Positions 1 to 28,773 of a stretch of 64,000 bases of DNA are shown here, in pieces. Positions within the stretch are counted from its first letter, which is position 1; each line of letters opens with the position of its first letter. Both the position numbers and the translations under genes were made by a program. The notes under the pieces are model-generated. The model saw only the letters and a program-made list of their open reading frames with translations. It was not told the DNA's origin and ran no database searches. The DNA comes from Sitta carolinensis. Lineage: Eukaryota; Chordata; Aves; Passeriformes; Sittidae. The stretch spans positions 46,300,501-46,364,500 of the forward strand of contig JAVUNC010000005.1 of NCBI GenBank assembly GCA_032173965.1, in the 5' to 3' direction.

Positions 1-5034
<5,034 letters not shown>

Positions 5035-5075
5035 AGGCCTGCGCTGCTGCCGCAACAATACCACACCAACACAAA

Positions 5076-5116
5076 GGCTCTTTTAAGAGCCGCACACTTA
5101 ATCTAAAAAAGAGCTG
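5076..5116 (+). terminator. Histone 3' stem-loop and downstream element (H4)
   Basis: GGCTCTTTTAAGAGCC at 5076-5091 is the 6-bp stem, 4-nt loop bound by SLBP. A purine-rich U7-complementary element (AAAAGAGCTG) follows at 5107-5116. Both are intact although the coding frame is broken. Confidence 0.95.
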
Positions 5117-5129
5117 TATTGCTTTGAAG

Positions 5130-6100
5130 TGAAACGTGGGAGGGTTTTAATGCTTATAATCAGTAATGCTTTGTAATTTCTTGATACGTAGACCAGTAGA
5201 AAATTCAACTGTTTGGTAAGTAACTCATTCCGCTGCTAATACCCTGAAAGTTGTCTTGGTTAAGATAAGTAACATGCAGCTGACACTTAAATGCTCTGTT
5301 TGCGACTGTGTTTGCTATCAAAAAAGCTAAAAAGATAGTAAAGTTAAAACATGGTCTTCTGTTCCGTGCTGACGGCTTTTAAGCGTGTACACACCTCCCT
5401 GCGGGCATCTCCTCCGTGGGGGAATTTCCCCCCTCATTGTGTAAACAGTGGGAATAGCTACCTCTTTATATTTAAATAAAGATAATTTCTTTTAATTTCA
5501 ACGCGAGATGTAGCTCCCTAAGCCCCTTTTCACCGTTAATAAACGATCCCCTTTGTTCTCTGAACGTGGTGCATAGGAAGCTTCATTATTTGTACTTCTG
5601 CCGTGTTTCTGGTTAGGAATACACTTTCTTTTAATTTGGGATGCCAGAGATGTTCTCCGTATCTGGTGTCAGTACCTACCTTTCACCCGAAGGCCCTTCT
5701 GTGTTCGGGCTTCATCGACACCTCACCCGAATAGGGAAATATTGCACATACATACAGTAAAAATAAAGGAATTCTCACCTTACGCCTTACTGTCAGCAAA
5801 CAACCTAATACTTTGCATGATAACAGATTCAGTTATTTGAAAGCACTCTCGGATTAGAAAACTCATTTGCAATTAATTTTGATATCAAAACATTCACCAG
5901 ATTAAAGTTACACTGAGCGGAACCCAGCCTTTCCTACCGAAACGCCCTCACAACACACAGCCCCCTAGTAATGAAAATCCAAGTCAAAAATAAAAAAGTC
6001 AGAGGAAAAAAAAAAACCCACTAACTTCCTACGCATTCAGCTCAGCATAATTTGCAATTTCTCATTTCCCGCTTGGGCATTTTACCGTAAGGGTGTCATT
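5130..6100. other. Intergenic, nothing recognised
   Basis: AT-rich spacer between the frameshifted H4 and the first H3 gene. No coding or RNA feature seen. It becomes GC-rich at about 6150 where the H3 promoter begins. Confidence 0.6.
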
Positions 6101-6229
6101 TTTGGGGGAGACCGTAAGAATTGTGATAGGAGAGCGACCACCCTTAAAACAAAAGCGGCGGGCGAGGCCGGGGGAGCGCGGGGGGAGGGGCTGAGGGCGG
6201 CAGCCGTTGGTGAAAGGCGCGCGCTCAAG

Positions 6230-6792
<563 letters not shown>

Positions 6793-6848
6793 GCCTCCTG
6801 CTGCAGCCCTGACCGGCCAGGCACTGAGGCGACCCACAGAGACCCAAA

Positions 6849-6889
6849 GGCTCTTTTAAGAGCCACTACATGCACAATAAAAAGAGCTG
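6849..6889 (+). terminator. Histone 3' stem-loop and downstream element (H3)
   Basis: Stem-loop at 6849-6864, 57 nt past the stop codon. The downstream element (ATAAAAAGAGCTG) ends near 6889. Confidence 0.95.
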
Positions 6890-6899
6890 TATCGCTGTT

Positions 6900-7997
6900 G
6901 TAAATATATCTGGAAATTAGGTGCTTTGTAAACTAGTAAAATAACAAGTGTTTTATGAACACAAGATGGGGGAATGAGGCAAATCGGATGGGAGAAAATG
7001 TGATATGAATCCATTCGTTAAAGGAGGATGATTTAGAGAGCCTCAGGCAGGATGAAGGGGTTTACCTCCCTGTGACTGGATGTGACAGCCTTTGGGAGAA
7101 AAGGGGGGTTGGAGGCAGCTGACAGGGACGCTCCTGTGTCTGGAGTGGACCTGGTGCTCAGGAAATCTGCACCTTAAATCCGGGCTACCTTGTTGAAGGC
7201 AAGAGCAGAAACTGTTTACTGTCCTGTGTCATTTCCATTACTGTCAAGCCTAGCTAATATAGATTGCCTTAAGTGGAGCTGCTGCCTTGCTCCAACAATT
7301 CTTAACACCAGGAACAAGAATATCCATCTCAATAAATCAGGATGGATATATATATATTTATACCTAGTTTCAAACAGTGGATGACTATGCTGTTGGCACA
7401 GAATGCATGAGGTTTCTTGCAGCACATAAAAAAAATAAAAAGGCTAAGAAACTGAAAACTGCTGTAGATTGGTATTACTTATCAAACCTTTCCAGATTTA
7501 CCATGATAATAGAGAACTGAGGGGGGAAAGGTTGAGGATTTTGTGGGGGTTTTATGTTTGTTTTTGGGGTTTCTTTGTGGAGGGGTATTTTTCATAAGTT
7601 TTATAAAATCATGGAGAGAAAATGTATGTATTCTTGCACTAGTGAGAGTAAGAGTTGTCTTTGAACTTGCACTTTTCCTGTAGTGATCCCTGTATCTGAT
7701 ATATGCTGAGTTATCATTTCTTTAGGATTCTTCATGAGTTTCTGGAAAAACAGATATACACAACTGCAGTTTTCAGCCTTCTGAGACTCGCCTTTGTTTG
7801 AATTCTTACTGTGAGACAAGATCAGACTAACAAGAGTCTAAGAATCAAAATAGGAAGTTAAAAATTAAACCTTGGATACATTAGTGGCTAATGCTATTTT
7901 TGGAACCACTCCCATTCTTCTCTCCATCTGCAAAAATTCACCTTTGGTACTTGGGATGCAACAGTGCTGAGGACTGGAGAGCACTTGAAGGCTGCTT

Positions 7998-8036
<39 letters not shown>

Positions 8037-8540
8037 CTCCCTTTGTTATTCTTCCTCCCACATAGAGCCCCCTGAATTAATTTACTGACTGTCATGGCCT
8101 GATTTTGGTGCAAGCCTGGAATAGAAGGAGAGTTGTGTATCATAGCAGGATGAAGATTTCTCCTTGTCTTGATTAAGTGGTGTGATGTTATAAGAAACTT
8201 AACTAAAATCCTGGGGAGAGAAGGAAATACTTAATTCAGAAGGTATGAATGATTTCCCTTTTCCCTCAACAGTCAGAGAAAAGAATAAACAAAGGATAAT
8301 CTCAATTTTTCTTTCTTCCTTCCTTTTCCTTCGGTTGTAATAGAGCATATTTAACACTAACTAGGGAAAATGAATAAATAAACTCTGTATTATTTCTAAC
8401 AAGTACTTCCATGTCAGTGCTGTAAGATTCTACCCAGTCCTTTTTAGCAATTTTATTGGATATCACTGACATGTGACCTGAGAACACAGAAGACACTAAC
8501 AACCTATCATGCATAATGAAGTTTCCTCATTCACGTTTGA
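6900..8540. other. Gene-free AT-rich spacer
   Basis: No gene seen. A run of 29 T residues at 8001-8029 could be the tail of a minus-strand retroposed element, but no element body is recognisable. Confidence 0.6.
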
Positions 8541-8570
8541 GAGCAGATTCCACAGACTGGTGTCAGGAAA

Positions 8571-8606
8571 GGCTCTTTATAGAGCCTGAGTGTGCACAAT
8601 AAGCAG
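8571..8606 (+). pseudogene. Orphan histone 3' stem-loop (probable H3 relic)
   Basis: GGCTCTTTATAGAGCC (8571-8586) keeps both 6-nt stem arms of the histone 3' stem-loop, but the loop reads TTAT instead of TTTA. It is followed by GTGCACAATAAGCAG, which resembles the ATGCACAATAAAAAGAG that follows the H3 stem-loops at 6.9 and 28.8 kb. No H3 reading frame remains upstream. A short stretch at about 8488-8515 (GAAGACACTAAC...) faintly resembles the H3 EDTN region, but I would not rely on it. The best reading is the 3' remnant of a lost H3 gene. Confidence 0.65.
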
Positions 8607-8609
8607 GTA

Positions 8610-10500
8610 CCAGTGACCCCAGCCTTGTTATTTACAATTGTAACTCTTCTAATATTTTAGCCCTTTTAACCTTTGATAACCACGAATTTGGGCCTAGTTA
8701 CTCGGTTTAAGTCAGTAACAAATTGCAAATGTGCAGCAACATGTAGTATCAGGATAGACTACTAAGTCTTAGATTAGGCAGACATATTGTTAATTTTAAT
8801 ATGATAATATAAAATAATATAAAAAAATTTCCTTTTAAATTACAGTTAGATAGGCACAATCTGTACTCTTCCAGCAGAAACGCTGCCACTTTATAAATTC
8901 TCACCCCTTACTCTGCACGTGGTGATGTACAAACAAAAGAATAAAAGATAATAGAACCATTTCAACTAAGAGACATAGAGTGATCATCTAGTACCAGCTG
9001 TGAAACAGTTTCTATTATATAACACACCATACAATATTGGAACTGCAGAAAAACAATGCCAGGTGGTACTGAGGCAGAGGGGAGCGAGAAAGAGAATGGA
9101 TGGATCCGAAAATAATTAGAATTAGTGAATGGAAAAAGAAATATGAAAGCGTGTATATAGGTATATAATATTTACATATATGCATTTATATGTACTTTCA
9201 TACTTACATCAGTATGAATATTTCTATGAATATTTCTTGTATATACAGTGTTTACCTTGTGTGTATTGGCTCAGAAAAATACCATATGAAACATATTACA
9301 GGGTTCCCCACATACTTGAATTTTGATTTCAGAACAATTTGGCTGGTGACAATCACAGAAGTGTTTTTCAATGACAGAGGAAAAGATGCGACAGAAAAGA
9401 AGCAAAATTGATAGAAATCTCAGGGCATTATTTGTCAATTTCTAGAATATTTGGCCTCTCTAAAATACTAAAACAGCAACGGCCTGTAAGACTTGGCACA
9501 GTCAAAAATTGAACTAAATGGCAACTGTAATTTCCTGACTACAAAGTTTTATTGAATCAACAAAATTCTGCAAAGTGTAGACCTTTGATCTCCCCGTACA
9601 TGTTCCTCTTCTGACTCAGTTTTCTGGTCACCAAATAGAAAACACCTCTCTTTAATTCTCAAAACTATATAATCCTATTTCCTACAGGTCTCACATTGGC
9701 TAAATCTGCCAAGCCCTGACAGCCACTTTCTTTTTCTCAGCTGATGCAGTGCCAAACGGAAGGCACAAAACTTTCTCTGTGCCAGCCGTCTCCTCTATTG
9801 GGAAAAAAAGAGAGGTGATTTGTCAGAAACAACTACGAGATTCTCTTTGCATTTCCAGGTTCTCCTTGATCATCTTCTCCAGCCTGTCATCATAGTACAC
9901 ATACACACACACATGCAGACACCACCCCGTAAAAAGTAAAAGAAAAATAGAAGACAATTAAGGCTAAATTGACTTTCTCAATTTTTAATCCAATCATCAG
10001 GTTTATAATCTCAGCATTTCAGCTTCAGTCATGTGATAGAGGTAGGGCACTGAGATATCCAGTTACGATTTCAAGAGTACATCACAGTAAAAGCAACTAT
10101 AGAGTGTAATAGTTAATAAAAACCAGTTTGAAACTAGATGTTGTTCTTCCAATTCTAATTCAGGTTATACCTTCCACAACGCTTTAAAGTAAAACATAAG
10201 ACTATTCCAAATAGACTATTTTACAGAAAGTATCCAGTTGGATGTGGGAGCAGAGGGAACAGGGGCAGGGAAAAATAACTGTGGACTGTCTGTCCTAGTA
10301 TGACCAATTTCATTTGCTGTATCTTAACACTCACCTGGCTTGTGCAGGTTACTTATTCCGTACGATTAAAGGGTATTAGCAAGCACCTCACTAAAACACC
10401 ACGGCCTAAACAAGAAAGCATGTATAAGGTAATACTTGAAATTACTGGCATATTTGCACGGGGATTGTAGTAACGCCTTAAGAACTTCAGAATCACTATC
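8610..10500. other. Gene-free AT-rich spacer
   Basis: Nothing recognised apart from short AT-rich low-complexity stretches. Confidence 0.6.
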
Positions 10501-10526
10501 GTTTAAGTAAAAAAAGGCGGTGACTC

Positions 10527-10563
10527 AACTCTCTTGTGCAATGTAGTGGCTCTTAAAAGAGCC
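10527..10563 (-). terminator. Histone 3' stem-loop (H3, minus strand)
   Basis: GGCTCTTAAAAGAGCC on the plus strand at 10548-10563 is the reverse complement of the standard stem-loop. The downstream element (reading CAAGAGAGTT on the minus strand, about 10527-10536) is a weaker match than in the other H3 genes. Confidence 0.93.
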
Positions 10564-10614
10564 TTTAGGGCGTGGGAAGAGTTCAGGATCACTATGTGGC
10601 CTGCGGCAGGAGGC

Positions 10615-12420
<1,806 letters not shown>

Positions 12421-12425
12421 GTAAC

Positions 12426-12468
12426 ACAGCTCTTTTGAAGGAAAAAGTGGGTGGCTCTTAAAAGAGCC
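12426..12468 (-). terminator. Histone 3' stem-loop and downstream element (H4, minus strand)
   Basis: Stem-loop at 12453-12468. The downstream element reads AAAAGAGCTGT on the minus strand (about 12426-12436). Confidence 0.95.
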
Positions 12469-12509
12469 TTTGGGTTCGTGTGGCGCTGTTGCGGCAGCAG
12501 CGCAGGCCT

Positions 12510-18400
<5,891 letters not shown>

Positions 18401-18407
18401 GCGAAAC

Positions 18408-18592
18408 TGTGTTACTTCCTCGGATTTAATGTCCATTTACTCTGAGACCAAACGTTCAAACCACTCTGTTCTTTGCCTGCTCTGTAGAGAACTTTCTAAA
18501 GAACCAGATTTCAGGCCAGTCGTGCCCGTTTAGCACACAGTAAATTTTTAATTTAAGATATAAACCGAAGGTTTCTCTCTGCCGAGGTCTCT
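18408..18592 (+). promoter_or_regulatory. Distal H1 upstream blocks
   Basis: Three blocks, TGTGTTACTTCCTC (18408-18421), AAATTTTTAATTT (18542-18554) and GTTTCTC...AGGTCTCT (18571-18592), recur upstream of the other H1 gene at 40.1-40.3 kb with exactly the same spacing (134, 29 and 14 bp between block starts). The first contains an ETS-type core (GGAA on the other strand). The function is inferred only from conservation between the paralogues. Confidence 0.6.
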
Positions 18593-18760
18593 GAGGCCGC
18601 TCGCCGCTGAGTTTCAGCGGTCGTTTTTCCCTCATTTCTCCTCCTTCTAACGGGAAACTTCACCGGCCTGTAGGACAGACTCCCCCCTTCCCTCCCGGAT
18701 AGAAACTGGGGGCATCGGCGGCATATTTCGCAAAGAAAAACTCCTTTTTGGAGCCTGAAG

Positions 18761-18836
18761 AAACACACCGGGCGCGGCGGCGGGCGGCGGCGCGGCGCGG
18801 CGCGCACCAATCAGCGCGCGCGGCGCCGCTATAAAA
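18761..18836 (+). promoter_or_regulatory. H1 proximal promoter
   Basis: The H1-specific box AAACACA (18761-18767), CCAAT (18807-18811) and TATAAAA (18830-18836) appear in the order known for vertebrate H1 genes. Confidence 0.93.
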
Positions 18837-18889
18837 GAGGCGGCGGCGGCGCCGCTCCCATTGTTCGCCCGGACCGAGCAGGAGCAGCC

Positions 18890-19570
18890 ATGGCCGAGAC
18901 CGCGCCTGTCGCCGCGCCCGACGTCGCCGCCGCCGCCCCGGCCCCGGCCAAAGCTCCCGCCGCCAAGAAGCCGAAGAAGGCGGCGAGCGGCTCCAAAGCC
19001 CGCAAGCCCGCGGGGCCCAGCGTCACCGAGCTGATCACCAAGGCCGTGTCCGCCTCCAAGGAGCGCAAGGGGCTCTCGCTCGCCGCGCTCAAGAAGGCGC
19101 TGGCCGCCGGCGGCTACGATGTGGAAAAAAGTAACAGCCGCATCAAGCTGGGCATCAAGAGCCTCGTCAGCAAAGGCGTCCTGGTGCAGACCAAGGGCAC
19201 CGGCGCCTCCGGCTCTTTCCGCCTCAGCAAGAAGCCCGGAGAAGTGAAGGAAAAGGCTCCCAAGAAAAAAACTGCCGCAGCCAAGCCGAAGAAGCCGGCG
19301 GCCAAGAAGCCCGCCAGCGCCGCCAAGAAGCCGAAGAAGCCGGTAACAGCGAAAAAAAGCCCCAAGAAAGCCAAGAAGCCGGCGGCCGCAGCGGCCAAGA
19401 AAGCGGCCAAGAGCCCCAAGAAGGCGACAAAGGCTGCCAAGCCCAAAAAAGCGGCGGCAGCAGCGAAGAGCCCGGCTAAGGCGAAAGCGGTGAAGCCCAA
19501 GGCAGCCAAGCCCAAGGCGGCTAAGCCGAAAGCAGCCAAGGCGAAGAAGGCAGCGCCCAAGAAAAAATAA
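18890..19570 (+). CDS. Linker histone H1 (divergent copy)
   Basis: 226 residues. H1 binds linker DNA at the nucleosome entry and exit and compacts chromatin. An Ala/Pro/Lys-rich N-terminus (1-42) precedes the winged-helix globular domain (about 43-115, from GPSVTELI to GSFRL). The long basic tail is rich in KPKKA and SPKK/SPAK repeats, which are CDK-type phosphorylation sites. Compared with the other H1 here, four globular-domain positions differ: Ser-81 (Asn), Ile-89 (Leu), Val-97 (Thr) and Ser-113 (Asn). The gene also uses a few more A-rich codons (GGAAAAAAGT around 19126), so it has escaped the homogenisation seen in the core histones. It stands alone, with about 6 kb on each side lacking another histone gene. 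Confidence 0.97.
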   Translation: MAETAPVAAPDVAAAAPAPAKAPAAKKPKKAASGSKARKPAGPSVTELITKAVSASKERKGLSLAALKKALAAGGYDVEKSNSRIKLGIKSLVSKGVLVQTKGTGASGSFRLSKKPGEVKEKAPKKKTAAAKPKKPAAKKPASAAKKPKKPVTAKKSPKKAKKPAAAAAKKAAKSPKKATKAAKPKKAAAAAKSPAKAKAVKPKAAKPKAAKPKAAKAKKAAPKKK

Positions 19571-19613
19571 ACGGTGCCGAAAAAACCCTATCTGCCTTGC
19601 AGATAAACCCAAC

Positions 19614-19654
19614 GGCTCTTTTAAGAGCCACCCAAGTTTTCACAAAAAGAGCTG
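19614..19654 (+). terminator. Histone 3' stem-loop and downstream element (H1)
   Basis: Stem-loop at 19614-19629. The downstream element CAAAAAGAGCTGG ends near 19654. Confidence 0.95.
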
Positions 19655-19839
19655 GAACTCCCTTGTTTTTATGTCTCCTTGTAATGCGTGTGTAATTCAA
19701 ACATTTTTTTTTACGTTCGGTTGCTGTCGCTTTTAGGTGGACCCGGTAACGTTTTTGTGCTCTTGTTCTTCGCCGGTGCAGAGAAGTACCGCCGCGGAGT
19801 TCATCGCGGCACACCTCTTGTAAAATAAATTATATCCCC

Positions 19840-20180
19840 GTGCGTCCGTGCAAGTCCCCTCCCGATCGGTGCGATCCGGAGCCCCTCGGGGTAGTGCGGC
19901 GCGGCTCAGCGCCCCCCAGGCCTGGGGAGGGGGAATGGGGTTGGGGAAGCCGCGGCTCCCCGCAGTTTATCTCCCGGGAGGCGGGGAGCTGCGCCGGGAT
20001 GAGCCTCGCACCGCCCCAGAGCCCGGCGGATTTCGAAAAGCCCGCGCTCCGCAAAGATTGGCCGTTTGCGCTTGGGCTTTTTCTAGTGCACGGCAATTTT
20101 CTGGTTCCACTTCTGTGCTCACATTCGCTCTTCGGAGCTGCCGCGCTCGGGTTCTTTGCCGGGTGATCATTGTTGCACGC
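19840..20180. other. Gene-less CpG islet downstream of H1 with a CCAAT composite motif
   Basis: A GC- and CpG-rich patch in AT-rich surroundings, without a histone reading frame. It holds AAAAGCCCGC, a 10-nt gap, then GATTGGC (20036-20062). The same composite recurs at 27294-27319 (duplicated at 31256-31281) and at 41832-41858. It looks like a promoter module with no recognisable gene. A noncoding transcript or the relic of a lost gene are both possible. Confidence 0.5.
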
Positions 20181-20239
20181 TTCGAACACTGAACATTTGG
20201 TATTTTCCGCACATGTAACAACCTATAGCTCTGGTCGCT

Positions 20240-21990
20240 GGCAGTTTTCCTGATCGCTTTAAAGGATATAGTACACACTTCTTTTTACTGTGATGGCTCT
20301 ATGAGGAGGTGGCTTATTGTGAGTATGAGGCAATCAGCCTATGGGTAGGGATTTAGTTGGTTGAGCACAAAGGTCGAGCAAAGTTGATCTTTGGCTTTAG
20401 AAATACATATTGTAAAAATATTGTTCCACATAACAAGTTTGCATGTGTGCAGGGACACTGAACACACTATCTAGATAAGCTCCAGTGGTTATACTGATCA
20501 TCACAGGAACAAGATTACCATCAAACTGGAAAAATTCCTGTTAAACTTGTTAGGCTGAGTTGGTCAGCATGGCATAAATACCTACTGGAAAAGGAGTGCA
20601 GTGGCAAAGAGCAAGAGTGGCCTGGGAAAATTCATACTGTGGGCATAAGTGTAATGTCATCTTTATGCCAACTGCACCCCTGGCATTTCAGTCAGTAACA
20701 CTTATTCACCGTTTCTCAGCCACCTCCCCTCAGCTTGAGCACTGCTGGCCCTGTAGATGCCATCTCATCTCAGCTACGGGAGAGCTGTGCACACCTCCAG
20801 ACAGATTCTCCCTCAGAAATAGCTTATGTTAAATTACGAATTCACTGACATGGTGTCCGAGCACCATGTGTCCCTCAGAACCCCACATCACCTTCAGCAG
20901 GCTTCTCTAGCTAATAAACAGATTCCTATTCTGGACATAATAAAAGCTGATATCCCAAGAAAAACTCAGGATACTACTTTGCTATTGTGGCTCAAATGTC
21001 TAGCTAACCTACTGGACTGAGGTTCAATTGTGTGATTTATGATGGCAGTGAAGAGGGAACACAGCTCATCCTTCTATGACATATTTTTTGGACATATAGT
21101 CATTAATTCCTTTCATCAAACCTGTTAAGATGCCTCATGATACTGGCAAAAGAAAGAAAATATATGAGCTATGGTCAGTATTGTCTAAGGTGTGCTACAT
21201 GCTGGTGTTTATTGTCTGGTCATACTTTGACAAAAACCTAAAAGATATACTTTATGATTAAATGCTAAGCTGCCCTAAAACTAGAAGGAAGGTAAAACAA
21301 AACAAAACAAAAAATCCCTAAAATTTGGTATTGCAAATTATTACGAGGATGACCTGCTTTCATTTGTTTCCTCTTCCGTAGGGCCAGCTGTTTATTTCAC
21401 AGATGTATTTACTTAGTTAATGTCAATATCAAAAGTCTATGAGGTTCAAATAATGGCAAAGGAACTACTGAGTTAGATAAAGGTCTACATATAGCAGAAC
21501 AAACTTAGCAACCTGTCAAGAATTCTGTTTAAGTTACTCCTTCCAGAATAACAAATCACTTTCTGCTGATGAACACTTTTTTATAGTGGGTTTACAGAAT
21601 TTTTCATCAGCATTAGTCACCACAAAGCTCGATTGCCTGTCAGATTACCAGAAAACCAGGTAATTTTCAAACATAGGTTTCTTCATGTCTCCATTCTCTC
21701 TTAGTGGTTTATGTTATTCCTGTACTTTTTGTGTATCTCTGTATCTTTTATTGTAGTTGCTTTCAGGTGAAAGAGTTTATTCTGCATGGCCTCATAATGT
21801 CTTTGAAAATCAATAAAAAATCTCCCTTAGGGACTCAATTCTTTAAAACATCTTAAGTAGAGTTTTATTGCAAGTGAAACTATTCCACTAACTTGAGAAA
21901 TCTTTTGTGTTTGATAGAGAATATTAGAAGCCAGACTTCCCTGAAAAGCAAACTATGCTAGTTCAGGTACAAGGATGTTTAAAATTTGTG
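20240..21990. other. Gene-free interval
   Basis: Nothing recognised. Confidence 0.55.
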
Positions 21991-21999
21991 CTGGAAACA

Positions 22000-22507
22000 G
22001 TGTTGATAGGAGAGGGACGTTTTAGTTATTGCTGAGCAGTGCTTGCACAGATCCAAGGCCTTTCCTATCTGCTTCTGACACCACCTCACCCATGAGGAAC
22101 CCGGGATTGCAGAAGGAGGGGGCAGGGGACACAGCCAGGACAGCCGGTCCCAATTGACCAAAGGGATATTCCAAATAGTGGTTTCATGCACAGCAGATAA
22201 AGCCCAGGAGAGGAAGAAGGGAGAGGAGTATTCCAGTGATGGCTTTTACCTTCCCAAGTCACCATTACAACATGACAGAGCCCTGCTGTCCTGCAGGTGG
22301 CTGAACGCCTGCCCACCCAGGGGAAGTGATGAATTAATTCCTTGTTTTCCTTTGTGTGTGTACATGGCTTTTGCTTCACCAATTAAACTGTCTTTATCTC
22401 AAGCCACAAAGTTTTTTCACTTTTCTGATTTTCTCCCCTATCTCTGAGAATGAGTGAGGGAGCAGCTACATGGTGCTTAGTTTGCTGGCTGGGGTTAAAC
22501 CATGGCA
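22000..22507 (+). mobile_element. Endogenous retroviral long terminal repeat, passerine-type (approximate ends)
   Basis: The stretch from about 22000 (TTATTGCTGAGCAG...) to 22507 (GGCTGGGGTTAAACCATGGCA) closely resembles, from memory, an LTR family abundant in songbird genomes. Recognisable parts are the CAATTGACCAAAGGGATATTCC block, a TATA-like AGATAAAG near 22195 and a poly(A)-signal region with ATTAAACTGTCTTTATCTC at about 22382. No internal retroviral genes flank it, so it is probably a solo LTR. I could not fix the 5' end or a target-site duplication. Confidence 0.7.
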
Positions 22508-22509
22508 GC

Positions 22510-26792
<4,283 letters not shown>

Positions 26793-26833
26793 AGGCCTGC
26801 GCTGCTGCCGCAACAGCGCCACACGAACCCAAA

Positions 26834-26876
26834 GGCTCTTTTAAGAGCCACCCACTTTTTCTATTCAAAAGAGCTG
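26834..26876 (+). terminator. Histone 3' stem-loop and downstream element (H4)
   Basis: Stem-loop at 26834-26849; downstream element CAAAAGAGCTG at 26866-26876. Confidence 0.95.
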
Positions 26877-26915
26877 TATTGCTGTATTTTCTCAATACAT
26901 ACGTGAATTCATTTT

Positions 26916-26930
26916 GGGGGGGGGGGGGGG
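26916..26930. repeat. Poly(G) tract
   Basis: Fifteen consecutive G residues, followed by TTGTGGTGGT. The mirrored tract at 31645-31662 has eighteen. It could form a G-quadruplex and is prone to sequencing error. Confidence 0.9.
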
Positions 26931-27239
26931 TTGTGGTGGTATTGCATTCCTTGTTTTCTTAACACGGCAGATGTTTCCTCTCCACTTCGGGCGGGTTGGG
27001 TTGGTGTTCCTCAGTTGGTTTTTAGAGAGGGAAGAAAACAACTAAAACCCATACCACCTCTAGAGTTAATTGCCCTTCCCTATGAAAATTTAAATAAATC
27101 GCCGTATCCGTACGTAACAACACGGCACAGCAGGGTTCTCTTCTTAATACCTATCCCCGCCCGTGCCCGAAAGGGAACTGGAGAACCCGCCGAAGGGCCT
27201 GGAGTGACGCTGTGCAGGACGCTCTCCGCTCTACTCTTC

Positions 27240-27480
27240 CGGGCGGCGCTGGCGCCAGCCGTACGGGGAGCGTTAAGCGCCCGCGTCATTTCCAAAAGCC
27301 CGCGCAGGCCACGATTGGCTCCGGGACGATCCGCGCTCCTCCCGGCACAGCAGCTCCCGGTGCGCCGGGAACAGCGCGCTCGGACCGATCCCGCCCCACG
27401 GCGAATATAGAACCTAGACACCATCGGCCCAGGCTCCCTGTGGCAAACGCGCGCCAGAACACACACGCACCTAAAGACTA
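27240..27480. other. Gene-less CpG islet between H4 and H2A
   Basis: A CpG-rich patch between two convergent genes. It contains AAAAGCCCGC, a 9-nt gap and GATTGGC (27294-27319), and a TATA-like GAATATAG near 27403. No conserved protein is encoded. The identical islet exists in the right arm at about 31100-31350. Confidence 0.5.
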
Positions 27481-27549
27481 ACTTAGCCACCCTGCCCTTC
27501 TGTCCCGTCCCATCCTCTCCCCGCCTGCACACACCGTGTAGTGTAACTC

Positions 27550-27589
27550 AAGCTCTTTCTCGAGGCTGTAGGTGGCTCTGAAAAGAGCC
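27550..27589 (-). terminator. Histone 3' stem-loop and downstream element (H2A, minus strand)
   Basis: The stem-loop on the minus strand reads GGCTCTTTTCAGAGCC (27574-27589), with the TTTC loop seen in all four H2A genes. The downstream element reads AGAAAGAGCTTG (about 27550-27561). Confidence 0.94.
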
Positions 27590-27632
27590 TTTGGGTTTCG
27601 ATTTGGGGCTCGGGATTCCTCCCCCGTGCGCT

Positions 27633-28257
<625 letters not shown>

Positions 28258-28773
28258 GACAGGACGGGCAGGGCGGGGCTGGGCTACCGGCCCCGCCCAC
28301 CAGGAACGTTCGCGCCGCCGCCGCCGCCGCCGCCCGGAGCCGTCCCGCACCGGGTTCGCTCTCTCCCGTGTTTCATTGTTCTTTGGAAGCCGCCGTCGGG
28401 CTGCACGGGGCGGACTGGGAGGGCCGAGTCGAGGAAATAAAGAGGAAGAGAGGCACAGTGCGGCAGTGGCCCTGAGTGGGTAAAGAGAGGTGTTTGACAC
28501 ACGCTGCGACACTGACCATGCAATTAATTTCTCATTGTTCCCCGGTGGGTATTTTATCAGGAAGATTTCGCCAGATTTTGACAGGGTTTCAAATATTTTT
28601 TTGAGCTGAAGGACAGTCATGCACCTCCCTACATCGGGAAAACACAACACTCTTTAGTACTTATTCCGTAATTAGAGAAAATGAAGCTTCATTCTATCCA
28701 TGATTGTACATATTCAATATACTATTTTCCACCTCAGGTGTTCCTATCAACAAAATGCAAAGATTGCAGCGTT

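Noticed and set aside
28346..28356. GGGTTCGC-type strings and others as tRNA B boxes
   Set aside because: No matching A box or cloverleaf at suitable distance; no tRNA gene found anywhere in the window.
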